A stretch of DNA of 64,000 nt from Elusimicrobia bacterium GWA2_56_46. Lineage in GTDB: Bacteria; Elusimicrobiota; Elusimicrobia; Elusimicrobiales; UBA9959. The notes beneath the pieces were generated by a model that worked only from the letters and a program-made list of their open reading frames with translations, searched no databases and was not told where the DNA came from. Both the position numbers and the translations under genes were made by a program. This document shows, piece after piece, positions 32,629 to 43,700 of this stretch. Positions within the stretch are counted from its first letter, which is position 1; each line of letters begins with the position of its first letter. The stretch lies in NCBI GenBank assembly GCA_001799575.1, contig MGTT01000027.1:1-64000 (forward strand), given 5' to 3'.

Positions 32629-33687
32629 TCAGCTTTATCCGAATTTAAGAATCTTGAGATCGAGCCGCTTATCGCGTCCAGGCCGGCGGAACCGAGAGAT
32701 TCCTCGCGCCTCATGACTTTAAGCCGCTCCGGCGGCGCCGTGGCGCATAAAGTTTTCAGGGATCTGCCGGATCTGCTGGTTCCGGGAGACGTCCTGGTGC
32801 TCAACCGCAGCAAGGTCTGGAAAGCGAAATTGCCGGCCCTCAAACCCACCGGCGGGCGTTCGGAACTCCTGTTGATAAAGCCGGAAAGCCCGGATCTCAG
32901 AACCTGGACAGCGCTGGCCCGCAAGATCCGGCCGGGCCGCAAAGTCGTTTGCCGGGGCGGAGCCGAAGCGGTCTGCGCTGGGCAAAATCCGGACGGCAGT
33001 TTCCTTTTTGAACTTTCCGCCCCCCTTGATCCCGCCTATCTGGAAAAGAACGCGGAAGTCCCCCTGCCGGAATATATTCTCAAAGCCAGGAAGAAAGCGG
33101 GACAAGGTTCCGCAAAGCTTCCAGGCGAAGCAGACCACGACGATTCACGTTATCAGACCGTCTTCGCCGGCCTCCCGGGCTCCATCGCGGCTCCCACCGC
33201 GGGCTTTCATTTCACTCCGGAGCTTCTTGAGAGGATCAGGGCCAAGGGCGTGGAAGTGCGCTATCTCGTCCTCCATATCGGCTGGGGAACTTTTAAACCT
33301 GTGCGCGGCAAAGACCCCTCCGCGCACGTAATGCTGGAAGAAGAATGTTCTCTTTCCGCCGAAACGGCGGACGCGCTTAACGCCGCCAGAGGACGAGGTT
33401 CCCGGATCATAGCGGTGGGAACGTCATCCATGCGCACCCTGGAAACTTTCTCGGACGAAGCCGGGCGGTTTTCCCCCGGCGAGGGCAGGGCCGGACTTTT
33501 CATTTACCCCGGCTACAGATTCAAGGCCGCCGGCGCTTTTTTAACCAACCTCCACGTGCCTTCGTCCGCGCCGCTCTACATGACCGCCGCTTTCGCCGGT
33601 CGGGAGCTTCTTTTCAAGGCGTATAACGAAGCCGTGGATAAGAAATACCGTTTCTATTCTTACGGCGACGCGATGCTAATAACATAG
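32629..33687 (+). CDS. queA: tRNA preQ1(34) S-adenosylmethionine ribosyltransferase-isomerase
   Basis: About 352 residues. QueA transfers and isomerises the ribosyl part of SAM to preQ1 at tRNA position 34, making epoxyqueuosine. Marks are EPRDSSRLMTL near the start, LVLNRSKV (the DVLVLNRSKV block), YQTVFAGLPGSIAAPTAGFHF and VLHIGWGTFKPVR, and YRFKAAGAFLTNLHVP. The ATG at 32629 fits the usual N-terminal length; an upstream ATG at 32593 would add 12 residues. It is followed 19 bases later by tgt, its pathway partner. Confidence 0.93.
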   Translation, partial: SALSEFKNLEIEPLIASRPAEPRDSSRLMTLSRSGGAVAHKVFRDLPDLLVPGDVLVLNRSKVWKAKLPALKPTGGRSELLLIKPESPDLRTWTALARKIRPGRKVVCRGGAEAVCAGQNPDGSFLFELSAPLDPAYLEKNAEVPLPEYILKARKKAGQGSAKLPGEADHDDSRYQTVFAGLPGSIAAPTAGFHFTPELLERIRAKGVEVRYLVLHIGWGTFKPVRGKDPSAHVMLEEECSLSAETADALNAARGRGSRIIAVGTSSMRTLETFSDEAGRFSPGEGRAGLFIYPGYRFKAAGAFLTNLHVPSSAPLYMTAAFAGRELLFKAYNEAVDKKYRFYSYGDAMLIT

Positions 33688-33697
33688 GCCAGGGTAA

Positions 33698-34858
<1,161 letters not shown>

Positions 34859-34898
34859 AATATCATAACATCAGCGTCATTTATTAAGGAGACCTCTA

Positions 34899-35165
34899 AT
34901 GAACCCTAACGCAGCTTTCATGCAATTCGTGCCGTTGATCGCCATCATGGCGATATTTTATTTTCTGCTCATCCGCCCCCAGCAGAAGCAGGCGAAAGAA
35001 CGCAAACTCATGCTTGAAGCCATAAAGGCGGGAGACAAAATCCTCACCAACGGCGGGATCGTCGGCCTTGTCACTGGCATGAACGGCGACGATCTGGAAG
35101 TGGAAATAGCCAAAAACGTGAAAGTCACCGTGGTAAGGTCGGCTGTCGCCGGCCTCATTAAATAA
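34899..35165 (+). CDS. yajC: Preprotein translocase subunit YajC
   Basis: An 88-residue small membrane protein, partner of SecDF. One N-terminal transmembrane segment (FVPLIAIMAIFYFLLIRPQQ) ends in the family signature RPQQKQAKE, followed by LEAIKAGDKILTNGGIVG. AAGGAGA lies before the ATG. It is 13 bases upstream of secD. Confidence 0.95.
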   Translation: MNPNAAFMQFVPLIAIMAIFYFLLIRPQQKQAKERKLMLEAIKAGDKILTNGGIVGLVTGMNGDDLEVEIAKNVKVTVVRSAVAGLIK

Positions 35166-35178
35166 CAGGAGCCGCAAA

Positions 35179-36612
35179 ATGAACAAATTACACTGGAAGC
35201 TGGGCCTTGTACTGGGCCTGGTCATACTTTCCGTATGGCTTTTATATCCCACCGTGGAATGGTACACCAAGACCGCAGACGAAAGGGGTAAACTTGAAGC
35301 CGTGCAGATGCGTCCCAAACGCATGCTCAACCTCGGCCTGGATCTCCGGGGCGGCACGCATATGCTCCTGGAACTGGACGTGGAAAAGCTGGACAAAAAA
35401 GAAAATCTCAACGATGCCCTGGCGCGCGCCATAGAGATCCTGAGAAACCGGATAGACCAGTACGGCGTAGGCGAAACGCCCATCTCCCGCCAGGGAGAGC
35501 GCTGGATCTCGGTGGATCTGCCCGGCATCTCCAATACCGAAGAGGCCGAAAACCTTATAGGCAAAACGGCCCTGCTGGAATTCCGGCTGGTGGACACGAG
35601 CGCCGAAGCCGAAAAAGCGCTGACCAAAGTCGCGGATCTGGCGGAATCCCCTTTCGGAAAAGACGGCGCGCTCCTCCCGGAGATAGCGAAACTCATGCCC
35701 AGGAACACCGGACTTTTCAGGGCCGCCCCCGAAGAAGAAGGCGCCAGGACCAAATACTATGTCCTGTCGTCCTCCGTGGGCATCACCGGCGCATACCTGG
35801 AGAACGCCCGGGTGTCCACCGACGAGCAGTTCGGCTACCCCAATATTTCTTTCACTTTCAACAAAGAGGGCGGCAAGATCTTTGAGCGCTACACCGGAGA
35901 TAATGTCGGCAAATATCTGGCCATCGTCCTGGACGGCGTGGTTCATTCGGCCCCGGTCATAAAGTCCCGCATAGGCGGCGGCAGCGGAGAAATAACGGGT
36001 TCTTTCACCATGGAAGTGGCCAGGAACCTGGCCATAATCCTGCGAGCCGGCGCGCTCCCGGCGCCGGTCAGGATCATCGAGAAAAGAGTCGTGGGCCCGG
36101 ATCTCGGGGAAGACTCCATAAAGAAAGGCGTCACAGCCTCCCTGATTGGTTTTCTCTGCGTTGTTGTCTTTATGGTTACATATTACAGGGCCGGCGGCCT
36201 GGTAGCGAACATAGCCCTGGGCCTCAACTTCGTTCTTCTCATGGCGGCCATGAGCTACTTCTCCGCCACACTGACCCTGCCGGGCATCGCCGGCATGATT
36301 CTGTCCCTGGCCATGGCCATAGACGCCAACGTTCTTATTCTGGAGAGAATGCGCGAGGAACTGGCCCTCTCAAAACCTATTCCCATGCTCATCCCGACGG
36401 CCTATGAAAAAGCCTGGACCGCGATTCTGGACTCCAACGTCACCACCTGGATAGCTGCCGTATTCCTGTTCCAGTTCGGTTCCGGCCCCGTCAAAGGCTT
36501 CGCCGTCACGCTTACCATCGGCCTGCTGGCCGGTATGTTCACCTCCGTATTCGTCACAAGAGCCATCTACGAATTCTGGCTCACTTCCAATCCCAAGGAG
36601 CTCAGTATATGA
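35179..36612 (+). CDS. secD: Protein translocase subunit SecD
   Basis: A 477-residue inner-membrane subunit that uses the proton gradient to pull proteins through SecYEG. One N-terminal membrane segment, the LDLRGGTHMLLELDVE periplasmic start, and a C-terminal block of five membrane segments with MAIDANVLILERMREEL (the D-x-N motif) are visible. Length is normal. A four-base overlap (ATGA) couples it to secF. Confidence 0.96.
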   Translation: MNKLHWKLGLVLGLVILSVWLLYPTVEWYTKTADERGKLEAVQMRPKRMLNLGLDLRGGTHMLLELDVEKLDKKENLNDALARAIEILRNRIDQYGVGETPISRQGERWISVDLPGISNTEEAENLIGKTALLEFRLVDTSAEAEKALTKVADLAESPFGKDGALLPEIAKLMPRNTGLFRAAPEEEGARTKYYVLSSSVGITGAYLENARVSTDEQFGYPNISFTFNKEGGKIFERYTGDNVGKYLAIVLDGVVHSAPVIKSRIGGGSGEITGSFTMEVARNLAIILRAGALPAPVRIIEKRVVGPDLGEDSIKKGVTASLIGFLCVVVFMVTYYRAGGLVANIALGLNFVLLMAAMSYFSATLTLPGIAGMILSLAMAIDANVLILERMREELALSKPIPMLIPTAYEKAWTAILDSNVTTWIAAVFLFQFGSGPVKGFAVTLTIGLLAGMFTSVFVTRAIYEFWLTSNPKELSI

Positions 36613-37499
36613 TGAACCTCGTCAGGAAAACCAATATCGACTTTATAGCGAAGCGCTACGTCTTTTTCGCCGTCTCCGGCCTCGCTATAGCGGCGGGCAT
36701 CGTCTCCGTGGGCTTCAAGGGCGCCAACCTTGGACTGGACTTTACGGGAGGAACCCTCCTCCAGGTTAAGTTTGAAACCCCCGTAACCATAGCGGAAGTG
36801 AGGAAAACCGTAAAGGACGCCGGCATAGAGGCCGGCATACAGACCTTTACCGGCCGGAACGCTTTCGGCATAAAGGTGAAAGGCAGGCAGGAGAACGTAA
36901 ATGAGATAGCGGACAAGGTACTGCGCGGCCTCAAGGCCGGTATGCCGGGCAACGCGTTTATCGAGGAACGCAGGGACTACGTCGGCCCGGTGGTCGGCAG
37001 GGACCTCAGCAAAAAGGCCCTGTTCGCCATAATACTCTCTCTGTTCGGCATCATCATCTATGTGGCTTTCAGGTTTTCCAATCCCGTGTGGGGAGCGGCC
37101 GGCGTGCTGGCCCTCCTGCACGACGTATTTGTGACTTTCGGCGCCATGTCCATAACCAACAGGGAAGTGGATCTCGTGGTTGTCGCGGCCCTGCTGACGA
37201 TAGCGGGTTATTCGATCAACGATACTATCGTCATCTTCGACCGGATGCGCGAGAATATAAAGAAATTCCCGAAAATGCGCCTGGGAGAACTGGTGAACGT
37301 CAGCCTCAACGAAACGCTGTCCCGGACCCTTATCACCAACGCCACGGTGCTGGGCGTGGTAGCGATACTTTTCTTTTTCGGAGGGGATGTCATCAATAAT
37401 TTCGCTTTCGCCATGCTGGTGGGGAGCATCTGCGGCACTTATTCCACCATCGCCATAGCCACCCCGCTGGTCTACCAGTGGGAATATAAAAACAAGTAA
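36609..37499 (+). CDS. secF: Protein translocase subunit SecF
   Basis: A 296-residue inner-membrane partner of SecD. Marks are GLDFTGGTLLQVKF after the first membrane segment, and GYSINDTIVIFDRMREN in the C-terminal membrane block. Two ATG codons are adjacent at the start. It overlaps secD by four bases and the next gene by one base. Confidence 0.96.
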   Translation: MMNLVRKTNIDFIAKRYVFFAVSGLAIAAGIVSVGFKGANLGLDFTGGTLLQVKFETPVTIAEVRKTVKDAGIEAGIQTFTGRNAFGIKVKGRQENVNEIADKVLRGLKAGMPGNAFIEERRDYVGPVVGRDLSKKALFAIILSLFGIIIYVAFRFSNPVWGAAGVLALLHDVFVTFGAMSITNREVDLVVVAALLTIAGYSINDTIVIFDRMRENIKKFPKMRLGELVNVSLNETLSRTLITNATVLGVVAILFFFGGDVINNFAFAMLVGSICGTYSTIAIATPLVYQWEYKNK

Positions 37500-38107
37500 T
37501 GCGCAAGATAAAAAAATTCAAGATCCCCATCTACACCTATGAGATCCTGCGCAAGGCCAAAAAACGCAGGATAGACCTGTTCGCCCTGGGCCTGGCCGAC
37601 CAGGAAAGCGCCAGGGAATATATCTCGTCCCTCGCGGCGGCCCTTGAACCCTCCACGGTATTCGATCTCATCGCCCCGGAAGACGCTCTGGCGAAGGAAA
37701 GCGGCCTCCAGGGCATGACCGGCACGCTCGGCGTTATGACGCTCGGGACGGCTTTTGAGACGAAACTTAAAGCCATAACGGATCCGGAACTTTTCCGGCT
37801 CGCCGAGACCGCCGCGCTGGTTTTCTCGGAAACCGGGCTTAAAGTCATAACCGAACTTATTGCCCAGGAAGTTACGGCCGAAGGACTGGATCTTGGAAAA
37901 CCCAACTATCTTTTCGCCTGCCCGGAACCGGAAACCGAGGAACCGCCCTCCGTCCGGTCGGACGCCGCCGTCCTGGCCGCCTGCCTGGGACGCCTCAACG
38001 CGGATAAAATAGGCATCAGCCTGAACGAAAGCGTTCTCAGCCCGGCGTATTCCTTTATCTTCAGCCTCCCCTGGCTGGCAAAGAAAAAATTGTCCGCAAA
38101 AAAATGA
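37499..38107 (+). CDS. Unknown protein, possibly like methionine-synthase activation domain
   Basis: A 202-residue soluble protein. No firm identification. Two parts resemble the vitamin-B12-dependent methionine synthase activation-domain family: VMTLGTAFETKLKAI with the long helix LFRLAETAALVFSETGLKVI, and near the end LNADKIGISLNESVLSPAYSFIF. The full domain elements are not clear enough for certainty. It overlaps secF by one base and the acyltransferase-like gene by four bases, so it is translated as part of the secDF-waaA run. It has no signal peptide and no membrane segment. Confidence 0.6.
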   Translation: MRKIKKFKIPIYTYEILRKAKKRRIDLFALGLADQESAREYISSLAAALEPSTVFDLIAPEDALAKESGLQGMTGTLGVMTLGTAFETKLKAITDPELFRLAETAALVFSETGLKVITELIAQEVTAEGLDLGKPNYLFACPEPETEEPPSVRSDAAVLAACLGRLNADKIGISLNESVLSPAYSFIFSLPWLAKKKLSAKK

Positions 38108-38733
38108 ATGAGTCAACACGCTCAAGCCCCGTCTACGCGCTCCTCTCCTCGTTAGCCTGGCTGTATCTGCTGTTCGCCGGTTCCACCACCCGGATAAAAA
38201 CGCGCAACAGTCCGGCGCGGACCGATTTCATCTACGCGCTATGGCATTCCCAGCTGGCGTTCATGATCTACGCGAAACGCAATACCTGGATCTCCGTCCT
38301 GGTAAGTAAAAGCGGGGACGGGGAATATGTGGCCAGGATCCTGCGCAAATTCGGACTGAATACCATACGCGGCTCCACCAGCCGGGGAGCTTCCCAGTCC
38401 CTCATGGAGCTTATGGAACGGGCCGGCAAGGGCTTCCCGGTGGCTCTGACCCCGGACGGGCCGAAAGGCCCCAAAGGCAAGGTTCAGCAGGGGATCGTTT
38501 ACCTGGCCCAGAAAACCGGCATGGAAATACTGCCCGGCGGGGTCTGGCTCTCCAACAAAATAACCTTTAATTCCTGGGACAACTTCGAACTTCCGCTGCC
38601 TTTCGGCAGAGCGGCGCTTGTTTACGGCAAGCCTATCAAAGTGACCGCGACGGACTCCCTGCCGGCCAAGGCCGCGGAACTGGAGGCGGCCCTGAACGCC
38701 CTCGAACCCGAAGCGCTGGAACTGCTCAAATAA
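38104..38733 (+). CDS. DUF374 family lysophospholipid acyltransferase-like protein
   Basis: A 209-residue membrane-associated protein of the DUF374 family, related to LpxL/PlsC acyltransferases. The family blocks are ALWHSQLAFMIYAKR (the H...  motif), LVSKSGDGEYVARIL, TIRGSTSRGASQSL and LTPDGPKGPKGKVQQGIVYLA. It is probably a lipid A or related acyltransferase, and its place between secF and waaA, with a one-base overlap into waaA, agrees with a role in LPS assembly. The acyl donor is unknown. Confidence 0.85.
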   Translation: MNESTRSSPVYALLSSLAWLYLLFAGSTTRIKTRNSPARTDFIYALWHSQLAFMIYAKRNTWISVLVSKSGDGEYVARILRKFGLNTIRGSTSRGASQSLMELMERAGKGFPVALTPDGPKGPKGKVQQGIVYLAQKTGMEILPGGVWLSNKITFNSWDNFELPLPFGRAALVYGKPIKVTATDSLPAKAAELEAALNALEPEALELLK

Positions 38734-40007
38734 TGGGCCTTTTACTCCTTATCCTTTACAATCTTCTGGCGCCGCTCATAGCGGCGCTCTATTTCGTTTT
38801 TTTCTTATTTTCCCCCAGGCGCGGGCTGCTTAAAAATTTTCTGGCGGAGCTTAAAGAGCGCCTGGCCGTGAATCTTCCCGTTTTCGCGGAACGGCCGTTA
38901 TGGTTTCACGCGGCCTCGGTAGGAGAAGTAAGGGCGCTGAAAGCGCTCCTCCCCCTGGTGCGGGAACGCTGCCCTTCGAAACCGGTGCTGATAACCACGT
39001 CAACCTCCTCCGGCAAGGCGGAGGCCCTGAAACTGACGCCCGCCGCCGTTCTTCTCCCTCTGGATTTTTATCCGCTGATGCGCCGCTTCATCTCCGGGAT
39101 CAGACCCGAACTGATCCTGATCGCGGAAACCGAACTTTGGCCGAACCTGCTTTATGCGGCCGGCAAGGAGAAAGTGAAAGTGCTGCTGATAAACGCGCGC
39201 ATTTCAGCCGGAACCCTGGGATTCTACAGGCTGTTCCCGCCCCTCGCCCGCCTGATGTTCAGCGGCATAGTAAAAATCTCAGCCCAGAGCCGGGGAGATT
39301 TTGAAAGGTACGGCCTCCTGCCGGGCGTAAAGGATAAACTGATCCTGACCGGAAATATAAAATACGACCTGGCTTCGCCGGCGCCGGAGGGACGGGCCGA
39401 AATAGAAGCGTTCTTTGAGAGCTCGGGCTGGAAAGGTAAAAAAATCTTCTGCGCGGGCAGCACCCATCCGGAAGAGGAAGATTTGCTCCTGGACGCTTTT
39501 CTGAAGATAAAAGCGGCCTGTCCGGACGCCCGGCTTATAATAGCCCCCCGCCACCCGGAAACGGCCGCTTCGACCGCGGCCAGGATCAGGAACAAAGGGC
39601 TGATCGCGCCTCTCTGGTCCAGGCGCGGACACGCCCGCCCCGACCCCGACGGAGTTCTGGTGGATGAGACAGGCCGGCTGGCGGATATTTATTCTTTCGC
39701 GGACGTGGTCTTCGTCGGAGGAACGCTGGACGATACCGGCGGGCACAACGTGCTTGAACCCTCGGCGTTCTCCAGGCCGGTGCTCTTCGGCCCGAACGTG
39801 AAGAACACGCGGGAAGGCGCCGAAGCGCTTATAAGCAAAAACGGCGGCTTCATGATACGAACCTCCGAAGAACTGGCCGACAAAGCAATTTCGCTTCTTA
39901 AAGATCCCTCAGCCCTCAGCGAAGCCGGCGCCGCCTCCAAAGCGGCCCTGGCGTCCCTCCAGGGCGCCACAAATAAAACCCTGTCCATTATCGAAATTTA
40001 TCTTTAA
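38733..40007 (+). CDS. waaA: 3-deoxy-D-manno-octulosonic acid (Kdo) transferase
   Basis: A 424-residue GT30 enzyme, inner-membrane-anchored by an N-terminal segment (LLLILYNLLAPLIAALYFVFF), that adds Kdo to lipid A from CMP-Kdo. Visible blocks are LWFHAASVGEVRA (with the conserved Glu), LPLDFYPLMRRFISGIRPE, AETELWPNLL, GSTHPEEEDLLLDA and VGGTLDDTGGHNVLEPSAF. Length is normal. The stop is five bases before a MITE-like repeat. Confidence 0.96.
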   Translation: MGLLLLILYNLLAPLIAALYFVFFLFSPRRGLLKNFLAELKERLAVNLPVFAERPLWFHAASVGEVRALKALLPLVRERCPSKPVLITTSTSSGKAEALKLTPAAVLLPLDFYPLMRRFISGIRPELILIAETELWPNLLYAAGKEKVKVLLINARISAGTLGFYRLFPPLARLMFSGIVKISAQSRGDFERYGLLPGVKDKLILTGNIKYDLASPAPEGRAEIEAFFESSGWKGKKIFCAGSTHPEEEDLLLDAFLKIKAACPDARLIIAPRHPETAASTAARIRNKGLIAPLWSRRGHARPDPDGVLVDETGRLADIYSFADVVFVGGTLDDTGGHNVLEPSAFSRPVLFGPNVKNTREGAEALISKNGGFMIRTSEELADKAISLLKDPSALSEAGAASKAALASLQGATNKTLSIIEIYL

Positions 40008-40011
40008 CCTG

Positions 40012-40218
40012 TTGGGTGAAAGTGGAAAAATGGCGGCGGACTGCCAGTTCGGGGGCCTGTCGGACATGGGGCCCATCGGGCCTGCGGCCGGCCCGGCGAC
40101 TTCGCGCCGGTTCCTCCTCGGCCCGATCCGACCCATGTCCGCCACCCCGCCAGTTATACTCCGCCGCCATCCTTCCTATCGATAAAAACAGCTTGTCGGA
40201 GGATTTGGCCTGACTTCC
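40012..40218 (+). mobile_element. MITE-like element B, copy 2 (5'-truncated)
   Basis: Matches copy 1 (22012-22291, opposite strand) from TTGGGTGAAAGTGGAAAAATG through the arms TGGCGGCGG/CCGCCGCCA to GGAGGATTTGGCCTGAC. The left terminal ~50 bases are missing and the element starts right after the waaA stop. The inner stem keeps GACATGGG/CCCATGTC where copy 1 has GCCATGGG/CCCATGGC. Confidence 0.7.
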
Positions 40219-40462
40219 GTAACGGGACACCAGAATGTCGTGGTGTTGCGCGACCAAAGCGAATTTGCCTATGGGTTGATAGATTTAAATTCTAATAACA
40301 TAAGATAACCCCACCCAAAATTGGGCACAGCCGAATATCCAGCCCAGGGATAATAACCATAGAACAACAAAAATTCGCGATCTGTAAGGTGAACGCATTC
40401 CCCCGGGCGGGTAAATTTTGACGTATCTTCAATAGGGGCGGATAAATGTTTTTTTAAAATAT
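40219..40462. other. Gene-free spacer
   Basis: AT-richer than its surroundings, with no convincing ORF, promoter or repeat. It may be a decayed remnant. The AT-run GTTTTTTTAAAATATTAT lies at about 40448-40465. Confidence 0.35.
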
Positions 40463-40479
40463 TATGCCTACGCTGGAGC

Positions 40480-40671
40480 GGGCGCCGCCGGTTTCCCCGG
40501 CCGCCCATTTAGGGGCTTAAATCCGGCAGTCGGAGCGTATCCCTCCGGGACGGTGAGGATGTTTGAGACAAAAAACTTTGCTTTTTTGTCGAGTTCCGGA
40601 ACCGGCGGAGACTGCCGGATTTCTTCCCCATAAGCACCGGTCCCGGGCGGCCGGGGAAACCGGCGGCGCCC
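40480..40671. repeat. Nested palindrome D with a perfect 27-bp stem
   Basis: Outer arms 40480-40506 and 40645-40671 are perfectly complementary over 27 bases (GGGCGCCGCC...GGCGGCGCCC). Inside, AAATCCGGCAGTC (40519-40531) pairs with GACTGCCGGATTT (40610-40622), and inside that GACAAAAAA pairs with TTTTTTGTC (40567-40590). Confidence 0.8.
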
Positions 40672-40762
40672 GCGAACCTTGTTTGACCCACGGGAGACCC
40701 CAACCTCAAGCCTGTTGCCAATAAACACATCATGGTTTTTAGGGGGTCTGCGGAAGTCAGAG

Positions 40763-40784
40763 GAAAGTTGCAACTGCAACTTTC
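40763..40784 (-). repeat. Small hairpin E, copy 1
   Basis: GAAAGTTGCA-AC-TGCAACTTTC, a perfect 10-bp stem with a two-base loop, followed by GGGTTAG. It lies three bases past the stop of the tail-fibre-like gene and might mark its 3' end. A related hairpin is at 61601. Confidence 0.65.
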
Positions 40785-40787
40785 GGG

Positions 40788-43700
40788 TTAGTCGCAGGCG
40801 TGATTCGCGCCGATGGCGGTGATCAGGCCGTTCGTGATGGTCAGGAGCTTGCATTGCGCCGGGGTTGTGGTGGTCACGGCCACATCGAAGCTGCCGGTGG
40901 CCCCGGAAGTGTAATTGGAATCGATCGTCCCGAATGTCGGCGCCCCGCCGGTGCCCCTCAGAACGGTATTCGCCGCTCCCAAGGCCGTGACATTGATCCC
41001 TAAGGCATCATTGCCGTATAACACGCCGTTCTGCGTGAAAGTCCCGGCGCCGGTGCCGCCCCTGGCGACCGGCACCGTTCCCGCGGCGGCCGAATTTATC
41101 GCGGTAAGGGCGCTGTTTCCCGCCGCGGCAGTGTTGGCCAGGGAACCGGCGCTGCCGGAAACATCGCCCGTCACATTGCCGGTCAGATTTCCGCTGAAAG
41201 CGGCGGCGGTTATCGTCGCCCCGGAAAAATTGCCAGAGGCGTCCCGCCGGACTATCGTATTGCCGGTATTCGTCTCCACGGCCTGCACCCAGCCCGGCGC
41301 CGCGCCGGCGCCGTTGCCCTGGAGAACATAATTCAGCGTCCCCGCTCCCAGGGCGCTCATAACTCCGGCGGCGGAAAAATAAGGGATGGAACCTGCGGCC
41401 GCCGCGCCGAGGTCGGCCCCGGTGCCGCCGTTGACGGCGGGAAGGATCCCGGTCACGGCGGCGGCCTGATCCAGATTTACGGCGCCGAACGCGGGAGCGC
41501 CGAGAGCTCCGGCCCTCAGCACCTGGTACATCGCCCCGGCGGCGGTCACATTAAGGTCGCCGGTGCCGTTGCCGTAAAGAATACCCTGCGAGAGGAAAGA
41601 GGAGACCCCGGTGCCGCCCCTGTTCACGGGGATAAGCGACCCGTCCCAGGAAGCGTTGGCGCCCCCGCTGCCCACGACTCCGGACGCCGAGATCCTGGCC
41701 GTACCGCCAGTCCTCAACGCCCCCGAGGCGTTTATATCCCCGGTAACGTCTAGTTTATATACCGGCGGCACCTCGCTTCCCAGGCGCGTCCCCGCGGACG
41801 TCCCGGTGGAAAGATATACGTTCCCGGAAACGGTCAGAGCGCTGAGAAGCACCGGCGTGGCGGAACGCTGCACAATGCCTCCGTCCACCACCACATTGCC
41901 GGCCACAAAAATATCCTCGGAGGCGGAGCCGCCGGAGCCCAGTGAGGGGGCGCCCAGCACAAGGTCGCCTCCTCTGACATTCAGCCTCGACAGGGGATTG
42001 GAGGTGCCGATGCCCACGTTGCCGCCCGAGTTCGCCACAAGGGCGTCAAGCGCGCTGGCGCGCAGGATCACGGAACCGGAACCGTCGCTGTCCGCGTCCG
42101 ACTGCACCACGGCGTTGGTATTATTGGAAACGGCCCCCACCGAAAGTCCGCCCGGATTGGCGCTGTTCAGGGCGGTGCCGTCGGCGAAAATAATGCCGTA
42201 ACTCTTGCCCGGAGAAGAGGAGGTCGAGATCCTTATATTCCCCTCCACCGTAAGGCGGTGATTGGGGTCCAGGATGGCGGTGCCCATGCCGACATTTCCC
42301 AGAGAGGAACTGATATAGACCGCCGGAGTGGTGGCGCCGACGGGGCTGTTGCCGGTGGAGATAAGCACAACGCTGTTGAAGATGCGGTAGTAGGTGCCGT
42401 CCACGGCGGACTTGGCGTCGCCTACCACCAGGGCCAGATTGGCGCCCGCCTGGGTCTCAAAATGGGCGGCTTCCGCGCCACCGCGGTAAAAAAAGAGCCG
42501 GGAATCGGCGTTCGTGCCGGCCACGATGTAAGCCGCCGCGTCGTCGCCGGAGAATTCCGGCCTGTTGTCTCCTATCTGGAGATATTTGGCCGCCGGAAAA
42601 TCAAAATCCAGCACCCCGGCGCCGAGGCGGTTGGAGACGAGAATGTCGGTCGAGATCGTTACCAGACCCGTGAAAGTATTTTTTCCGGTGAAAGCGTTGT
42701 TATCGGCGACATAAGCGGGCAGTCCTTTATCCGAGCCCACGCCGCCGGTCACGGTCAGGCTCCCGTAAATCGTCGTGGAGGAAAGAAAGACCCTGTTCCC
42801 GGCCCCGGAGTTGGCCGTAAAATCGCCGTTGACGCTGACCGCGCCCGAAAAAGCGGCCGTGGCCGCTATTATCCCTTTGTCGGCCCGCACGCTGCCTTTG
42901 ACGTGGAGCTTTTCCCTGGGAGTGTTGGTGCCTATGCCGACATTGTAGCTATTGGTCTGCTGAAGGAGAAGATCATACCCGGCCTCGGAACGCACCTCGT
43001 TCAAAAGATCGGTCCAGGTCGAGTAATCGCCTATCGACACTCTTCCGCCCCTGACGCCGGTATTTGAGGCTATATCTCCCGCCGCCTGAAGATTATCCGC
43101 CGGAGCGGCCAGTCCGACTCCTATATTGCCGTTGGAATGCACGCGCAGCCGCTCGGCGCCCCCGCTCATAAGGGCTATCACGTTATCGGTCCGCCCCAGC
43201 GAAAGATACTCGGAGTTGGCGCCTGTTATCCCGCCATCGGGTACGAAGAGGCCCCTTACAGTGACCGAGCCGCCTGTCCGGTCATAGATCCCCTGGCTGC
43301 CCACGTAAAGCGAGCCGTCTATATCCACGGTTCCCAGCGGCGCCGCCAGCGCCCCCGGGCCTATTCCGATCCCGCCGCCGCCGGAAGCGTTCTTTATCCT
43401 GAGCCGTTCCACTCCTGTAGTTTTGACTATCATTTCCCCGGTGTTGTTCAGATCGGAATCGGCTTCCAGAACGCTGTCCACCGTGCTGGTCACGCCCCCA
43501 GTGGCCCCCACTCCGGCTGAGTACATGCAGCTGGTGTCGGAAAAACAGATCGCGTCGGAGGGCCCGGTAAAGCGTATTTTTCCGCTTATGGAAAGCCTGT
43601 CGCCGGTAACGTCCGTGCCCAGGCCGACATTTCCTGTGGAAGTGAGGGTGGCGACGGAGATGCTCGCCCCGTCTTCCAGTTTCTTGGCCGCCAGAGCGTA

